Shown here piece by piece: positions 1 through 5,670 of a stretch of DNA of 11,254 nucleotides. Numbering within the stretch: the first letter of the stretch is position 1; every line of letters starts with the position of its first letter. Made by a program: the position numbers and the translations under genes. Origin of the DNA: Cloacibacillus sp. (GTDB lineage Bacteria; Synergistota; Synergistia; Synergistales; Synergistaceae). Below the pieces are notes generated by a model. The model had not been told where the DNA came from. It ran no database searches and saw nothing but the letters and a program-made list of their open reading frames with translations. Where the stretch lies: positions 1 through 11,254 of the forward strand of contig NZ_JAJBUX010000061.1 of NCBI RefSeq assembly GCF_020860125.1, given 5' to 3'.

Positions 1-11
1 GCGAAGCGGGG

Positions 12-134
12 TGAGGGAGAGTTGACCTTAGGTTCTTCCGCGGCTTTTGCCGCGGGCTCTGTTTGGCGCGGTTTCCGCTCCAAACAGAGCAACACTCCTT
101 CCGTCTCGCCGCAAAAGCGGCGGCGATCCACCTC
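12..134 (+). repeat. Composite palindromic dispersed repeat, left copy
   Basis: A roughly 120-bp block made of consecutive hairpins. CCGCGGC-TTTT-GCCGCGG lies at 38-55, GCTCTGTTTGG pairs with CCAAACAGAGC at 56-66/80-90, and CGCCGC-AAAA-GCGGCG starts at about 108. The block is clearly homologous to the reverse complement of 1677-1799; shared landmarks are GGGAGAGTTGACCTTA, CAACACTCCTTCCGTC and CCACCTC. In the long hairpin the stem reads CTCTG/CAGAG here and CTCAG/CTGAG in the other copy, a compensatory T-A to A-T change. The element probably continues left of the window. It encodes no convincing protein. Family name unknown to me. Confidence 0.8.
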
Positions 135-160
135 TGATGTAACTACCAGCCGAATCGCAC

Positions 161-210
161 AAATCAGAAGAGCTCTGATTTGGCTCCCTGGCCGCCTCGG
201 AGAGGGAGGC
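161..210 (+). repeat. Extra hairpin and GAGGGAGGC module of the left repeat
   Basis: AAATCAGA and TCTGATTT (161-181) form an 8-bp stem with a 5-nt loop. The following GGCCGCCTC...GAGAGGGAGGCTA resembles the reverse complement of the GCCTCCCTCTC module at 1661-1690. The hairpin appears to be inserted relative to the right-hand copy, so these repeats look assembled from exchangeable palindromic modules. Confidence 0.55.
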
Positions 211-285
211 TAAAAAGGCAAAATCAAAAGAAAAACCGCTATTTATCTTTTACCCTGCCGGAGATAGATCATCGTTACAATATAT

Positions 286-311
286 TCCCGCGGTCTCGCG
301 GGATTCTTTTT
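286..311 (+). terminator. Possible terminator or attenuator upstream of arsR
   Basis: A CCCGCG-GTCT-CGCGGG hairpin (287-302) is followed by ATTCTTTTT, which has the form of a short rho-independent terminator on the plus strand. It lies just before the TATAAT box assigned to the arsR-like gene. It may end a transcript entering from the left, or act as an attenuator if transcription starts further upstream. The 6-bp stem is short. Confidence 0.45.
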
Positions 312-313
312 GT

Positions 314-319
314 TATAAT
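314..319 (+). promoter_or_regulatory. Probable -10 box of the arsR-like gene
   Basis: A perfect TATAAT lies 45 bases before the ATG at 364. At a 17-bp spacing no good -35 box is visible. ATAGAC occurs twice just downstream (322-327 and 330-335), near the expected transcription start, and is a candidate element for self-repression. That role is inferred from position only. Confidence 0.5.
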
Positions 320-363
320 AGATAGACGAATAGACATACTTTTGGTCGAAAGAAGGATCACGC

Positions 364-645
364 ATGATAGATTACGAGGAACTCTCCGAGATGCTCAAGG
401 CTCTTTCCGACCCCAACCGGCTGATGATCGTGGAGATGCTCTCCGGCGGAGAGCTATGCGCCTGTAAGCTGCTGGAACGTTTCAGAATAACGCAGCCCAC
501 CCTCTCGCACCACATGAAGACCCTTCGCCAGGCCGGACTCGTCAAAGGGCACAAGGAGGGGAAGTGGATGCACTACACGCTTGACGGCGAGCGCTTCGCG
601 ATGCTGACCGACGCGATCGGCGAGCTCACGGGAAAAGAAAAATGA
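364..645 (+). CDS. arsR: ArsR/SmtB-family metalloid-responsive repressor
   Basis: A 93-residue winged-helix transcriptional repressor of the ArsR/SmtB type, which leaves DNA on binding its metal or metalloid. The sequence shows the family core: ALSDPNRLMIVEML in the first helices, then ELCACKLLE, then the recognition segment ITQPTLSHHMKTL, then a wing around GKWMHYTL. Cys32 and Cys34 in ELCAC match the Cys-x-Cys arsenite/antimonite site of classical ArsR (ELCVC). The third cysteine of the R773 type is replaced by Leu37. The start is well supported by AGAAGGA six bases upstream. The stop TGA overlaps the first base of the inverted repeat preceding the next gene. No arsenite pump, arsenate reductase or arsenic methylase is nearby, so its targets are unclear; the DUF134 gene is the only neighbour in the same direction. 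Family assignment is secure; ligand is inferred from the CxC site. Confidence 0.9.
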   Translation: MIDYEELSEMLKALSDPNRLMIVEMLSGGELCACKLLERFRITQPTLSHHMKTLRQAGLVKGHKEGKWMHYTLDGERFAMLTDAIGELTGKEK

Positions 646-683
646 TGTGCATATGCTCATTGACAAAGTGGGCATATGCACAT
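645..683 (+). promoter_or_regulatory. Inverted-repeat operator with embedded promoter
   Basis: ATGTGCATATGC (645-656) and GCATATGCACAT (672-683) form a perfect 12-bp inverted repeat with a 15-nt spacer. Each arm contains the 8-bp palindrome GCATATGC. The spacer holds TTGACA (660-665), and TAAGAT (684-689) follows at 18 bp. A repressor bound to the arms would cover the -35 box and promoter spacer. Candidate binders are the DUF134 protein encoded downstream (autoregulation) or the ArsR protein encoded upstream. The binder is inference; the repeat and promoter layout are directly visible. Confidence 0.7.
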
Positions 684-689
684 TAAGAT
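660..689 (+). promoter_or_regulatory. Sigma-70-type promoter of the DUF134 gene
   Basis: A perfect -35 TTGACA (660-665), an 18-bp spacer and a -10 TAAGAT (684-689) place the start near 696, giving a leader of roughly 25 nt before the ATG at 720 with its AAGGGGG ribosome site. This suggests the DUF134 gene is separately transcribed and not only read through from arsR. Confidence 0.65.
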
Positions 690-719
690 ATATCCAGACT
701 TTTGAAGGGGGAAAACGCC

Positions 720-1502
720 ATGGCCGGGAGCACAAAATGCCGCCGTGTATGCGGCCGTCCCGCGGCTCTGCGCTTTATGCCGGACGCCCGCGCGGCGGAG
801 ATTCTCGACCTCTCGCTTGAGGAGCTCGAGAGCCTTCGCCTCTGCGACCTCGAGGGGCTCGACCAGGAGACGGCGGCCCGCCGTATGGAGGTATCGCGCG
901 GCACTTTGCAGCGTATCATATATTCCGCGCACGCCAAGGTGGCCGAGGCTCTCTGCACGGGCAAGGGCATCTTTATCAACGGCGGCAACTATGAGATCGC
1001 CGGCGAATGGTGCGGCGGAATGGCCAGATGCAGGCGCTGCCCCTTTATCATCGAGAGCGACAGGGCTTTCAGGGAAAGGATGGAGAGGATCATGAAGAAC
1101 GGAATAATCGCGGTAACGGCGGAAGAGAACGGTGAAATATTTCAGCACTTCGGACATACGCGCTGGTTTGCGCTCTATGAGATAAAGGAGGGCGCGGTGG
1201 CTTCGCACTGGCTGATCGACGCGGAGGGCAGCGGCCACTCGGCGCTCGGCGGTTTCCTGAAGGAGAACGGCGTGGACCTTCTCATCTGCGGCGGTATCGG
1301 CGGCGGGGCGAAGAATGTTCTCGCGGCGGCGGGCATCGAGCTGGTCTCCGGCGTCAGCGGTTCCATCGACGAGGCGGTGAAGGCTTTCCTCTCGGGAAGG
1401 CTGAAGGACGACCCGGCGGCGGAGTGCGACCACCATCACCATGGCGAGATTGAGGGCAGCTGTCACGGCTGCGGCCACGGAGAGGCGCACGGCTGCCATT
1501 AA
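720..1502 (+). CDS. DUF134 DNA-binding / NifX-type Fe-Mo cofactor domain fusion protein
   Basis: A 260-residue two-domain protein. Residues 1 to about 90 match DUF134 (COG1342): a CRRVCGRP opening, an ESLRLCDLEGLDQETAA segment and a helix-turn-helix-like stretch ending VSRGTLQRIIYSAHAKVAEAL. A cysteine cluster follows (Cys98, Cys104, Cys107). Residues about 128-229 match the dinitrogenase iron-molybdenum cofactor family (NifX/NafY/NifB C-terminus): IIAVTAEENGEIFQHFGH, then LLICGGIGGGAKNVLAAAGIE. The tail (236-260) is rich in His and Cys (CDHHHH, CHGCGHG, HGCH) and probably binds metal. An in-frame TTG at 702 is possible, but AAGGGGG lies eight bases before the ATG at 720, so I chose 720. No nitrogenase genes are present; relatives in non-fixing anaerobes may handle other metal clusters. 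Plausible role: metal- or cluster-responsive regulator, perhaps acting on its own promoter. Confidence 0.85.
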   Translation: MAGSTKCRRVCGRPAALRFMPDARAAEILDLSLEELESLRLCDLEGLDQETAARRMEVSRGTLQRIIYSAHAKVAEALCTGKGIFINGGNYEIAGEWCGGMARCRRCPFIIESDRAFRERMERIMKNGIIAVTAEENGEIFQHFGHTRWFALYEIKEGAVASHWLIDAEGSGHSALGGFLKENGVDLLICGGIGGGAKNVLAAAGIELVSGVSGSIDEAVKAFLSGRLKDDPAAECDHHHHGEIEGSCHGCGHGEAHGCH

Positions 1503-1528
1503 GTTTCAATAACGCATAATAAATTATT

Positions 1529-1576
1529 AAAAGAGCGGCGGCCCGCGCGGAAATCACACGGCCGCCGCTCTTTTTT
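1529..1576 (+). terminator. Intrinsic terminator of the DUF134 gene
   Basis: GAGCGGCGGCC (1533-1543) pairs perfectly with GGCCGCCGCTC (1560-1570) around a 16-nt loop. AAAA precedes the stem and TTTTTT (1571-1576) follows it. The stem starts about 30 bases after the stop at 1502. This is a strong rho-independent terminator on the plus strand. Confidence 0.9.
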
Positions 1577-1597
1577 CTAAATGTGGGGTTGGCGCCC

Positions 1598-1650
1598 AGG
1601 GCAACCGTATCAAGGAGAATCAGGGAGAAGGTAAACGGTGATTTAGCTTC
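1598..1650 (+). repeat. 53-bp dispersed repeat, copy A
   Basis: This block aligns without gaps to 3378-3430 with 43 of 53 positions identical by my count; both begin AGGGCAA and share ATCAAG, AATCAG and GATTTA. Both copies lie in intergenic DNA next to palindromic repeats. No coding or terminator signal is visible inside it. Confidence 0.75.
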
Positions 1651-1660
1651 TGTCCTTGTA

Positions 1661-1842
1661 GCCTCCCTCTCTGAGGGAGGTGGCGGCCGCCTGCTTTTGG
1701 CGGCTGACGGAAGGAGTGTTGCTCAGTTTGGCGCAGTTCCCGCGCCAAACTGAGTCCGCGGCGAAAGCTGCGGGAGAATCTAAGGTCAACTCTCCCTCAG
1801 TCTCGGCGAAAAACATCGCCGAGCCAGCTCCCTCTGGGAGGG
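1661..1842 (-). repeat. Composite palindromic dispersed repeat, right copy (inverted)
   Basis: A chain of hairpins: CCTCCCTC-TCT-GAGGGAGG (1662-1680), a perfect 13-bp stem CTCAGTTTGGCGC/GCGCCAAACTGAG (1722-1754), CCGCGGC-GAAA-GCTGCGG (1756-1773), CTCGGCG/CGCCGAG (1802-1823) and CTCCC-TCT-GGGAG (1828-1840). The segment 1677-1799 is the reverse-complement relative of 12-134, so the arsR/DUF134 pair is bracketed by inverted copies. An open frame crossing it is repeat-derived and is not called as a gene. Confidence 0.8.
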
Positions 1843-2044
1843 CGCCTTTAAGGGCAAAGTCAAAGGCTAAACCGCAATTTACAGTTTTTCCTATCCGGTG
1901 GAAATTGACGTTTATCGCCTCTGAGCATTATTGACGCGTTTGCACTAGGCTAATACCTCATTATCTTGACTGGAAGTATTAACTGTAGGAGCGCCGCCGT
2001 CCGCGCGGCCATAGCTTCGTCTGTTCTCTCTTTTTGTCTTTTGA
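1843..2044. other. Intergenic spacer, no gene seen
   Basis: The space between the right composite repeat and the end of the GGDEF gene. It contains a short AAACCGCAATTTA motif (1868-1880) resembling AT-rich motifs elsewhere in the window (AAAACCGCAAT near 3551, AAACCGCTATTTATC near 234). A GC-rich segment near 1990-2010 has weak self-complementarity but no T-run, so I call no terminator for the cyclase gene. Confidence 0.5.
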
Positions 2045-3250
2045 CTAGGATAGCTTCTCTTTTTTTGTTAATGACGCGGCGGAGGACCAGACGATTCTGT
2101 TTCTGCCGCCCTCTTTTGCCCTGTACAGGGCCTCGTCGGCGCGCAGGATGAGCTCTCTCACCGTTATTTGCTCGTCCGGCTCCTTATGGTGGAGGCCGAT
2201 GCTGACGGTGATGTGTTTTTCTTCCCCCGCCGCCGGCGCGCAGCGCAGCGATTCGACGTCCCGGCGGATTTTCTCCGCCGTCAGGTTTGCCTCCAGAGCC
2301 TCTTTGCCGTAGAGGAAGGCGATGAATTCTTCGCCGCCGTAGCGCACGAGATCCGCGCAGCGCCCGCACAGCTCGCCGCGAAGGTATTCGGAGATATCTA
2401 TCAGCAATCTGTCTCCCGCGAGGTGTCCGTTACAGTCGTTGTAGAGTTTGAAGTGGTCGATGTCGATCATCAGGCAGGCTGCCCGCTCTCTTTTGGGGAA
2501 ACGCTCGCAGATGACTTTTCGCAGGTAGCGGCGGTTGTGAAGCTGCGTCAGCGAGTCGGTCATCACCTCGCGGCTGAGAGTTTTGTTGGCCCGCTCCAGC
2601 TCTTTATACTGCCTCTCGATAACTATTTCGTCGCGTTTTATCCGCAGCTGGCTCTTATAGAAATAGTTTGCTAGCATAAAGGCGATGATGGCGACGAAGA
2701 GGCTGTTGGTGAAGTTGTTGAAGGTTTGGTTCAGCCCGTTCGGCCAGGGGAAATATGGCAGCAGCGCGTTTAGCAGGATAAAGTTCCCGCCGTAGAGCAG
2801 GAGGCTCTTCCAGGGCTGCATCAGGGAGATGGCGGCGCTGATGATGGCGACGTAGGTGTAGACGGAGAGGCCGTTGCCGCCGAGCTGGTCGTTCAGGGTG
2901 AGCGCGGTGCTCCAGAGGCAGAGCAGCGCGATGTAGATATGCTCCGTGATGAAATAACGCCGGTAGTTTTTCGGGTCATTATGAAAGAAGCGGTCCTGTA
3001 TTAGGGTCACGGCACAGGTAACGGCGATGAGCAACAGATAGAGGATGAAATACGCCGTCCGCCGCGGTTTGAGAAAAGGCCCGCCGTCCTTGGAGGAGAT
3101 GAGAAAGAGCATGAATACCTCAAAGGCGATGATCAGCAGGTGGAGGACGAGCTGCGGCCGCCTCACGCTTTCATAGAGACGGAGAAATATTTCGTCTTTG
3201 TCCCCGTCGTCCTGCTGAAAACCCAGAAAATGTTTCAGGAGTGAAATCAT
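2045..3250 (-). CDS. Membrane-anchored diguanylate cyclase (GGDEF domain)
   Basis: A 401-residue protein predicted to make cyclic di-GMP from two GTP. About six hydrophobic segments occupy residues 33-51, 66-84, 100-118, 127-143, 149-165 and 183-199, forming an unnamed membrane sensor region. A short charged linker (200-228, likely coiled coil) leads to the GGDEF domain: DSLTQLHNRRYL (232-243), the metal-binding IDIDHFKLYND (262-272), the active-site GGEEF (305-309), then ITVSIGL (347-353) and ADEALYRAKEGGRNR (371-385). The active site is intact, so the enzyme should be functional. An RxxD (RCAD, 297-300) lies upstream but is one residue closer to GGEEF than in classical inhibitory sites, so product inhibition is uncertain. 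The start ATG overlaps the stop of a short upstream frame (ATGA). GGGAGGA lies 11 nt before this ATG. Confidence 0.9.
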   Translation of the reverse strand: MISLLKHFLGFQQDDGDKDEIFLRLYESVRRPQLVLHLLIIAFEVFMLFLISSKDGGPFLKPRRTAYFILYLLLIAVTCAVTLIQDRFFHNDPKNYRRYFITEHIYIALLCLWSTALTLNDQLGGNGLSVYTYVAIISAAISLMQPWKSLLLYGGNFILLNALLPYFPWPNGLNQTFNNFTNSLFVAIIAFMLANYFYKSQLRIKRDEIVIERQYKELERANKTLSREVMTDSLTQLHNRRYLRKVICERFPKRERAACLMIDIDHFKLYNDCNGHLAGDRLLIDISEYLRGELCGRCADLVRYGGEEFIAFLYGKEALEANLTAEKIRRDVESLRCAPAAGEEKHITVSIGLHHKEPDEQITVRELILRADEALYRAKEGGRNRIVWSSAASLTKKEKLS

Positions 3251-3318
3251 CCTTCGGCCATTCCTCCCATATATGCACCCGCGTGGCGGTCAGCCACCGG
3301 ATACCCAGGCTGATGCAT
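3247..3318 (-). CDS. Candidate 23-residue leader ORF coupled to the GGDEF gene
   Basis: A 24-codon frame begins MHQPGYPVADRH and ends GGMAEG. GAGGAG lies six bases before its ATG at 3318, and its TGA overlaps the cyclase ATG (ATGA). The cyclase's own ribosome site, GGGAGGA, lies inside this frame, so translating the leader could open or couple initiation. One caution: the only good -10 box (3331-3336) lies so close that a transcript from it would start at or beyond GAGGAG and lose that site. The peptide resembles nothing I know. It is real only if a promoter further upstream is used, or if it is translated as a near-leaderless start. Confidence 0.35.
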   Translation of the reverse strand: MHQPGYPVADRHAGAYMGGMAEG

Positions 3319-3330
3319 TGATCGCTCCTC

Positions 3331-3336
3331 ATTATA
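3331..3336 (-). promoter_or_regulatory. Probable -10 box for the GGDEF gene
   Basis: Read on the minus strand this is TATAAT within ACTATATAATGAGG. The -35 position (TATATC, 17 bp upstream) is weak. CTCATT and AATGAG (3328-3333 and 3344-3349) form a small inverted repeat around the box that could be an operator. Confidence 0.4.
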
Positions 3337-3377
3337 TAGTAAAAATGAGCCGGGATATAGTGGTGGGAAACGTTATC

Positions 3378-3430
3378 AGGGCAAACGCATCAAGAAAAAT
3401 CAGAAAGAATGTAAATGGCGATTTATCTTC
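3378..3430 (+). repeat. 53-bp dispersed repeat, copy B
   Basis: The ungapped relative of 1598-1650, 43 of 53 positions identical. It adjoins the palindromic element at 3436-3579, much as copy A adjoins the composite repeat at 1661, so the two element types may travel or be laid down together. Confidence 0.75.
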
Positions 3431-3435
3431 GACGG

Positions 3436-3579
3436 GGTAAACGATAAACAGCGGTTTTCCTCTGTTTTGTCATTCCTGGCCTGACCCGGAATCCAGCGGC
3501 CCAAAAGTCCCCGGGTACCGGCTCGGGGGCCGGTGTGACAAAACAACGGCAAAACCGCAATCTATCCTTTTAGTTTACC
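3436..3579. repeat. Palindromic MITE-like element, copy 1
   Basis: Nested inverted arms: GGTAAAC/GTTTACC at the outside, GCGGTTTT (3451-3458)/AAAACCGC (3551-3558), and a perfect 9-bp GTTTTGTCA (3464-3472)/TGACAAAAC (3536-3544). Inside are two hairpins: ATTCC-rich arms around CCTGA (3472-3492) and ACCGGC-TCGGGG-GCCGGT (3517-3534). The core matches 10951-11058. It contains no transposase and is too short to code for one. It resembles the short CATTCCGGG...CCCGGAATC repeats common in bacterial intergenic DNA. Confidence 0.75.
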
Positions 3580-3586
3580 GGGAGGG

Positions 3587-3615
3587 AAAATGAGCCGCCT
3601 TTACCGCCGCGGCTC
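3587..3615 (-). terminator. Possible terminator after kdpD
   Basis: On the minus strand, shortly after the kdpD stop, GAGCCGC and GCGGCTC form a 7-bp stem with a 10-nt loop, followed by ATTTT. The stem is GC-rich but the T-run is short, so termination may be partial. It is the only terminator candidate at the operon end. Confidence 0.5.
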
Positions 3616-3622
3616 CGGCGTC

Positions 3623-5602
3623 TTAAGCCTTTTTGGATACCCAGCGGTCATAGAGCATGGCCTTTTCCAGCGCCATGCCGCACTCGTCGAGCATCACGCG
3701 GATCATATTTTTCTCAAAGGCGGAGAGCGGCGGCAGCGACCGCGCGGCGACGGCGGCGACGGCGAGGACGCTGCCGCCTCCGTCGCCGCGCACGGCCATG
3801 TATAGGCATTTCGCGCCGGGCAGCGTGTCGGTGGTCGCGCCGGCGCGGTGGTTATTTGTGCGCACCCATTCGGCGACGCCCATCTCCTCCTCGCTTTGAT
3901 AAATTTTCTCCGCCTCGGGCAGCTCCGCCGGGGATATCAGCGAAAGGGTTCCCCGCGGCGTCTCCCCGTAGATGAATACCGGCCTGTCGAGCAGCTTGCG
4001 CAGCTGTTTTTCCGTGACCTCCGCCGTGGCCGCGAAGCCCTCGGATTTGTTGAGCAGCTGGCTTGTCTCCAGCAGGACCTCCGTCATATAGGCGTTGCCG
4101 GAGGCGAGCTCCGCCTGCCTTTTGATGCGGGTCGTGAGGGAGCTGGTGAGCAGGCTCGCGCAGAGCATGACGGCGAGGATGGCGGGATAGGCGGGGTCGT
4201 ACATCGTGAAGGAGTAGAGCGGTTCGATAAAGAGGAAGTTGAAGGCCGCGACGCTCGCGAAGGAGAGCGCGACGCCGTAGACATGCCCGTGCGTCCAGAT
4301 GGAGGTAAAGAGCACCGCGAGCATATAAAAGGCGATCGTGTTGATGTTCTGGAAGCCCGCGCGGAAGAAGGCGAGGGAGAGCAGCGTCGCCGCGGCGAAG
4401 ATCAGCGCCGCGCGTACCGTGTCACGCCAGGAGAGCTCGACGCCGCGCGCGCCGTAACGTTTTTTCGCGCGATACGGCGGCTGCCGGTCGGGGATTATGT
4501 AGACGTCAAGCTCGGGGGCGGTCTCCGTAAGGTGGTCGATGAGGCTCTTTTTTCTTCCGAAGAGGCCGTTTTTATGGTTGGTGCGTCCCAGCACCACCTT
4601 TGTCGCGCCGCTTTGCTTGGCGTACTGCGCGATCTGTTCTGAGATATCGTCGCCGTAGGCGGTCACGATCTGCGCGCCCAGGTCCTCCGCGAGCTTTATG
4701 TTCATCTGAAGCCGGCGGCCGTTATCCCCGCCGCCGGGTCTGCCGCCGCCGGTCTCCACGTAGAGCGCCGTGAAGCGGCTGTGAAAGGCCTCCGCGAGGC
4801 GCGCCGCCGTGCGGATGACCTTGGCGTTGGAGGGCGCGGCGGAGACGCAGGTGATAACATGTTCGCCGGCGTTGACGGCGCCTCCCTCGGCCATCGCCGC
4901 GCGGTTCTGTTTGTCGGCGGTGCGGCGCAGCGCGATTTCGCGCAGGGCGCCGAGGTTTTTCTTGGTGAAGAAGCTGCCGAGCGCCTTTTTCGCCCGTTCA
5001 TTTTTATAGACCTTGCCGGATTCTATGCGCTCTATGAGGTCGTCCGGTTCAATGTCGATGACTTCGATCAGTTCCGCCCGGTCGAATACGTCGTCGGGCA
5101 CGCGTTCGGCGACGGTTACCCCTGTGATCGAGGCGACGATGTCGTTGAGGCTCTCGATGTGCTGCACGTTGACGGTGGTATAGACGTCGATCCCGTAACG
5201 CAGCAGCTCTTTGATGTCCTGGTAGCGCTTTACATGGCGCGAACCGGCGGCGTTCGTGTGGGCCAGTTCGTCGACCAGTATCAGCTGGGGATGGCGGGCG
5301 AGCGCTCCGTCGAGGTCAAATTCGCTGAGCTTCATGCCCTTGTACTCGACGCTCCGCGTCGGCAGCACCTCAAGGCCCGCAAGCAGCTTCATCGTTTCGG
5401 GGCGCGTGTGCGGCTCCACGTAGCCGACGACCACGTCCACGCCCTGTTTCTTCGCGCGTCGCGCCGCCTCGAGCATCGCGTAGGTTTTGCCGACGCCGGC
5501 GGCGTAGCCGAAGAATATTTTCAGCGTCCCCTCGCCCTTGTCCGGCTGGCTTTTCAGCTGCGAGAGCAGCTCTTCGGGGGTGGGGCGTCTCATCTCTTTC
5601 AT
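3623..5602 (-). CDS. kdpD: KdpD-like sensor lacking the histidine kinase module
   Basis: A 659-residue protein matching only the sensory part of KdpD (full-length proteins are near 890). Domains in order: KdpD N-terminal ATP-binding domain with Walker A GYAAGVGKT (32-40) and Walker B-like LILVDELAHTN (107-117); a USP-like domain (about 247-372); four membrane helices of the DUF4118 type (about 395-491); and a GAF-like domain (about 505-650). It stops there: no H-box, N-box or G-box kinase motif is present, and no remnant is readable after the stop. In the USP domain S254, A255, A256 followed after 20 residues by FTALY (277-281) nearly matches the SxS-x20-FTAxY c-di-AMP motif reported for Staphylococcus aureus KdpD. 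The gene is last in the kdp operon, 68 bp after kdpC, behind a hairpin. It cannot phosphorylate KdpE itself, so it may modulate another kinase or the pump. GGGGAAG provides the ribosome site. Confidence 0.9.
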   Translation of the reverse strand: MKEMRRPTPEELLSQLKSQPDKGEGTLKIFFGYAAGVGKTYAMLEAARRAKKQGVDVVVGYVEPHTRPETMKLLAGLEVLPTRSVEYKGMKLSEFDLDGALARHPQLILVDELAHTNAAGSRHVKRYQDIKELLRYGIDVYTTVNVQHIESLNDIVASITGVTVAERVPDDVFDRAELIEVIDIEPDDLIERIESGKVYKNERAKKALGSFFTKKNLGALREIALRRTADKQNRAAMAEGGAVNAGEHVITCVSAAPSNAKVIRTAARLAEAFHSRFTALYVETGGGRPGGGDNGRRLQMNIKLAEDLGAQIVTAYGDDISEQIAQYAKQSGATKVVLGRTNHKNGLFGRKKSLIDHLTETAPELDVYIIPDRQPPYRAKKRYGARGVELSWRDTVRAALIFAAATLLSLAFFRAGFQNINTIAFYMLAVLFTSIWTHGHVYGVALSFASVAAFNFLFIEPLYSFTMYDPAYPAILAVMLCASLLTSSLTTRIKRQAELASGNAYMTEVLLETSQLLNKSEGFAATAEVTEKQLRKLLDRPVFIYGETPRGTLSLISPAELPEAEKIYQSEEEMGVAEWVRTNNHRAGATTDTLPGAKCLYMAVRGDGGGSVLAVAAVAARSLPPLSAFEKNMIRVMLDECGMALEKAMLYDRWVSKKA

Positions 5603-5630
5603 CTCATCTTCCCCTTTTTAACGGGCGCAG

Positions 5631-5656
5631 CCCGCCGCCATTAGGATGGCGGCGGG
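5631..5656. promoter_or_regulatory. Perfect 11-bp hairpin between kdpC and kdpD
   Basis: CCCGCCGCCAT (5631-5641), loop TAGG, then ATGGCGGCGGG (5646-5656). In the operon direction no T-run follows, so it is not a standard terminator for kdpC. On the plus strand AAC and six Ts (5660-5665) do follow, giving a terminator for antisense transcription. Within the operon mRNA it could stabilise kdpABC message or reduce kdpD expression; that role is inference. Confidence 0.6.
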
Positions 5657-5670
5657 AACTTTTTTCGCCG

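Noticed and set aside
22..213. Short plus-strand reading frame at the window start
   Set aside because: It runs through the hairpin chain of the composite repeat; composition follows the repeat and there is no ribosome site.
297..303. RxxD inhibitory site of the GGDEF protein as canonical
   Set aside because: These are residue numbers 297-300 of the protein: RCAD is one residue closer to GGEEF than the usual spacing, so I do not claim a working I-site.
1680..1934. 84-codon plus-strand frame
   Set aside because: It lies almost wholly in the right composite repeat and its inverted homologue does not keep the frame.
3430..3622. Remnant of a KdpD histidine kinase domain after the kdpD stop
   Set aside because: No H-box or ATP-binding motif is readable in any frame; the sequence is the palindromic repeat.
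4781..5644. Long plus-strand frame antisense to kdpD
   Set aside because: The kdpD frame shows clear domain motifs; the antisense frame is a by-product of high GC codon third positions. The same applies to long antisense frames over kdpA, kdpB and the GGDEF gene.
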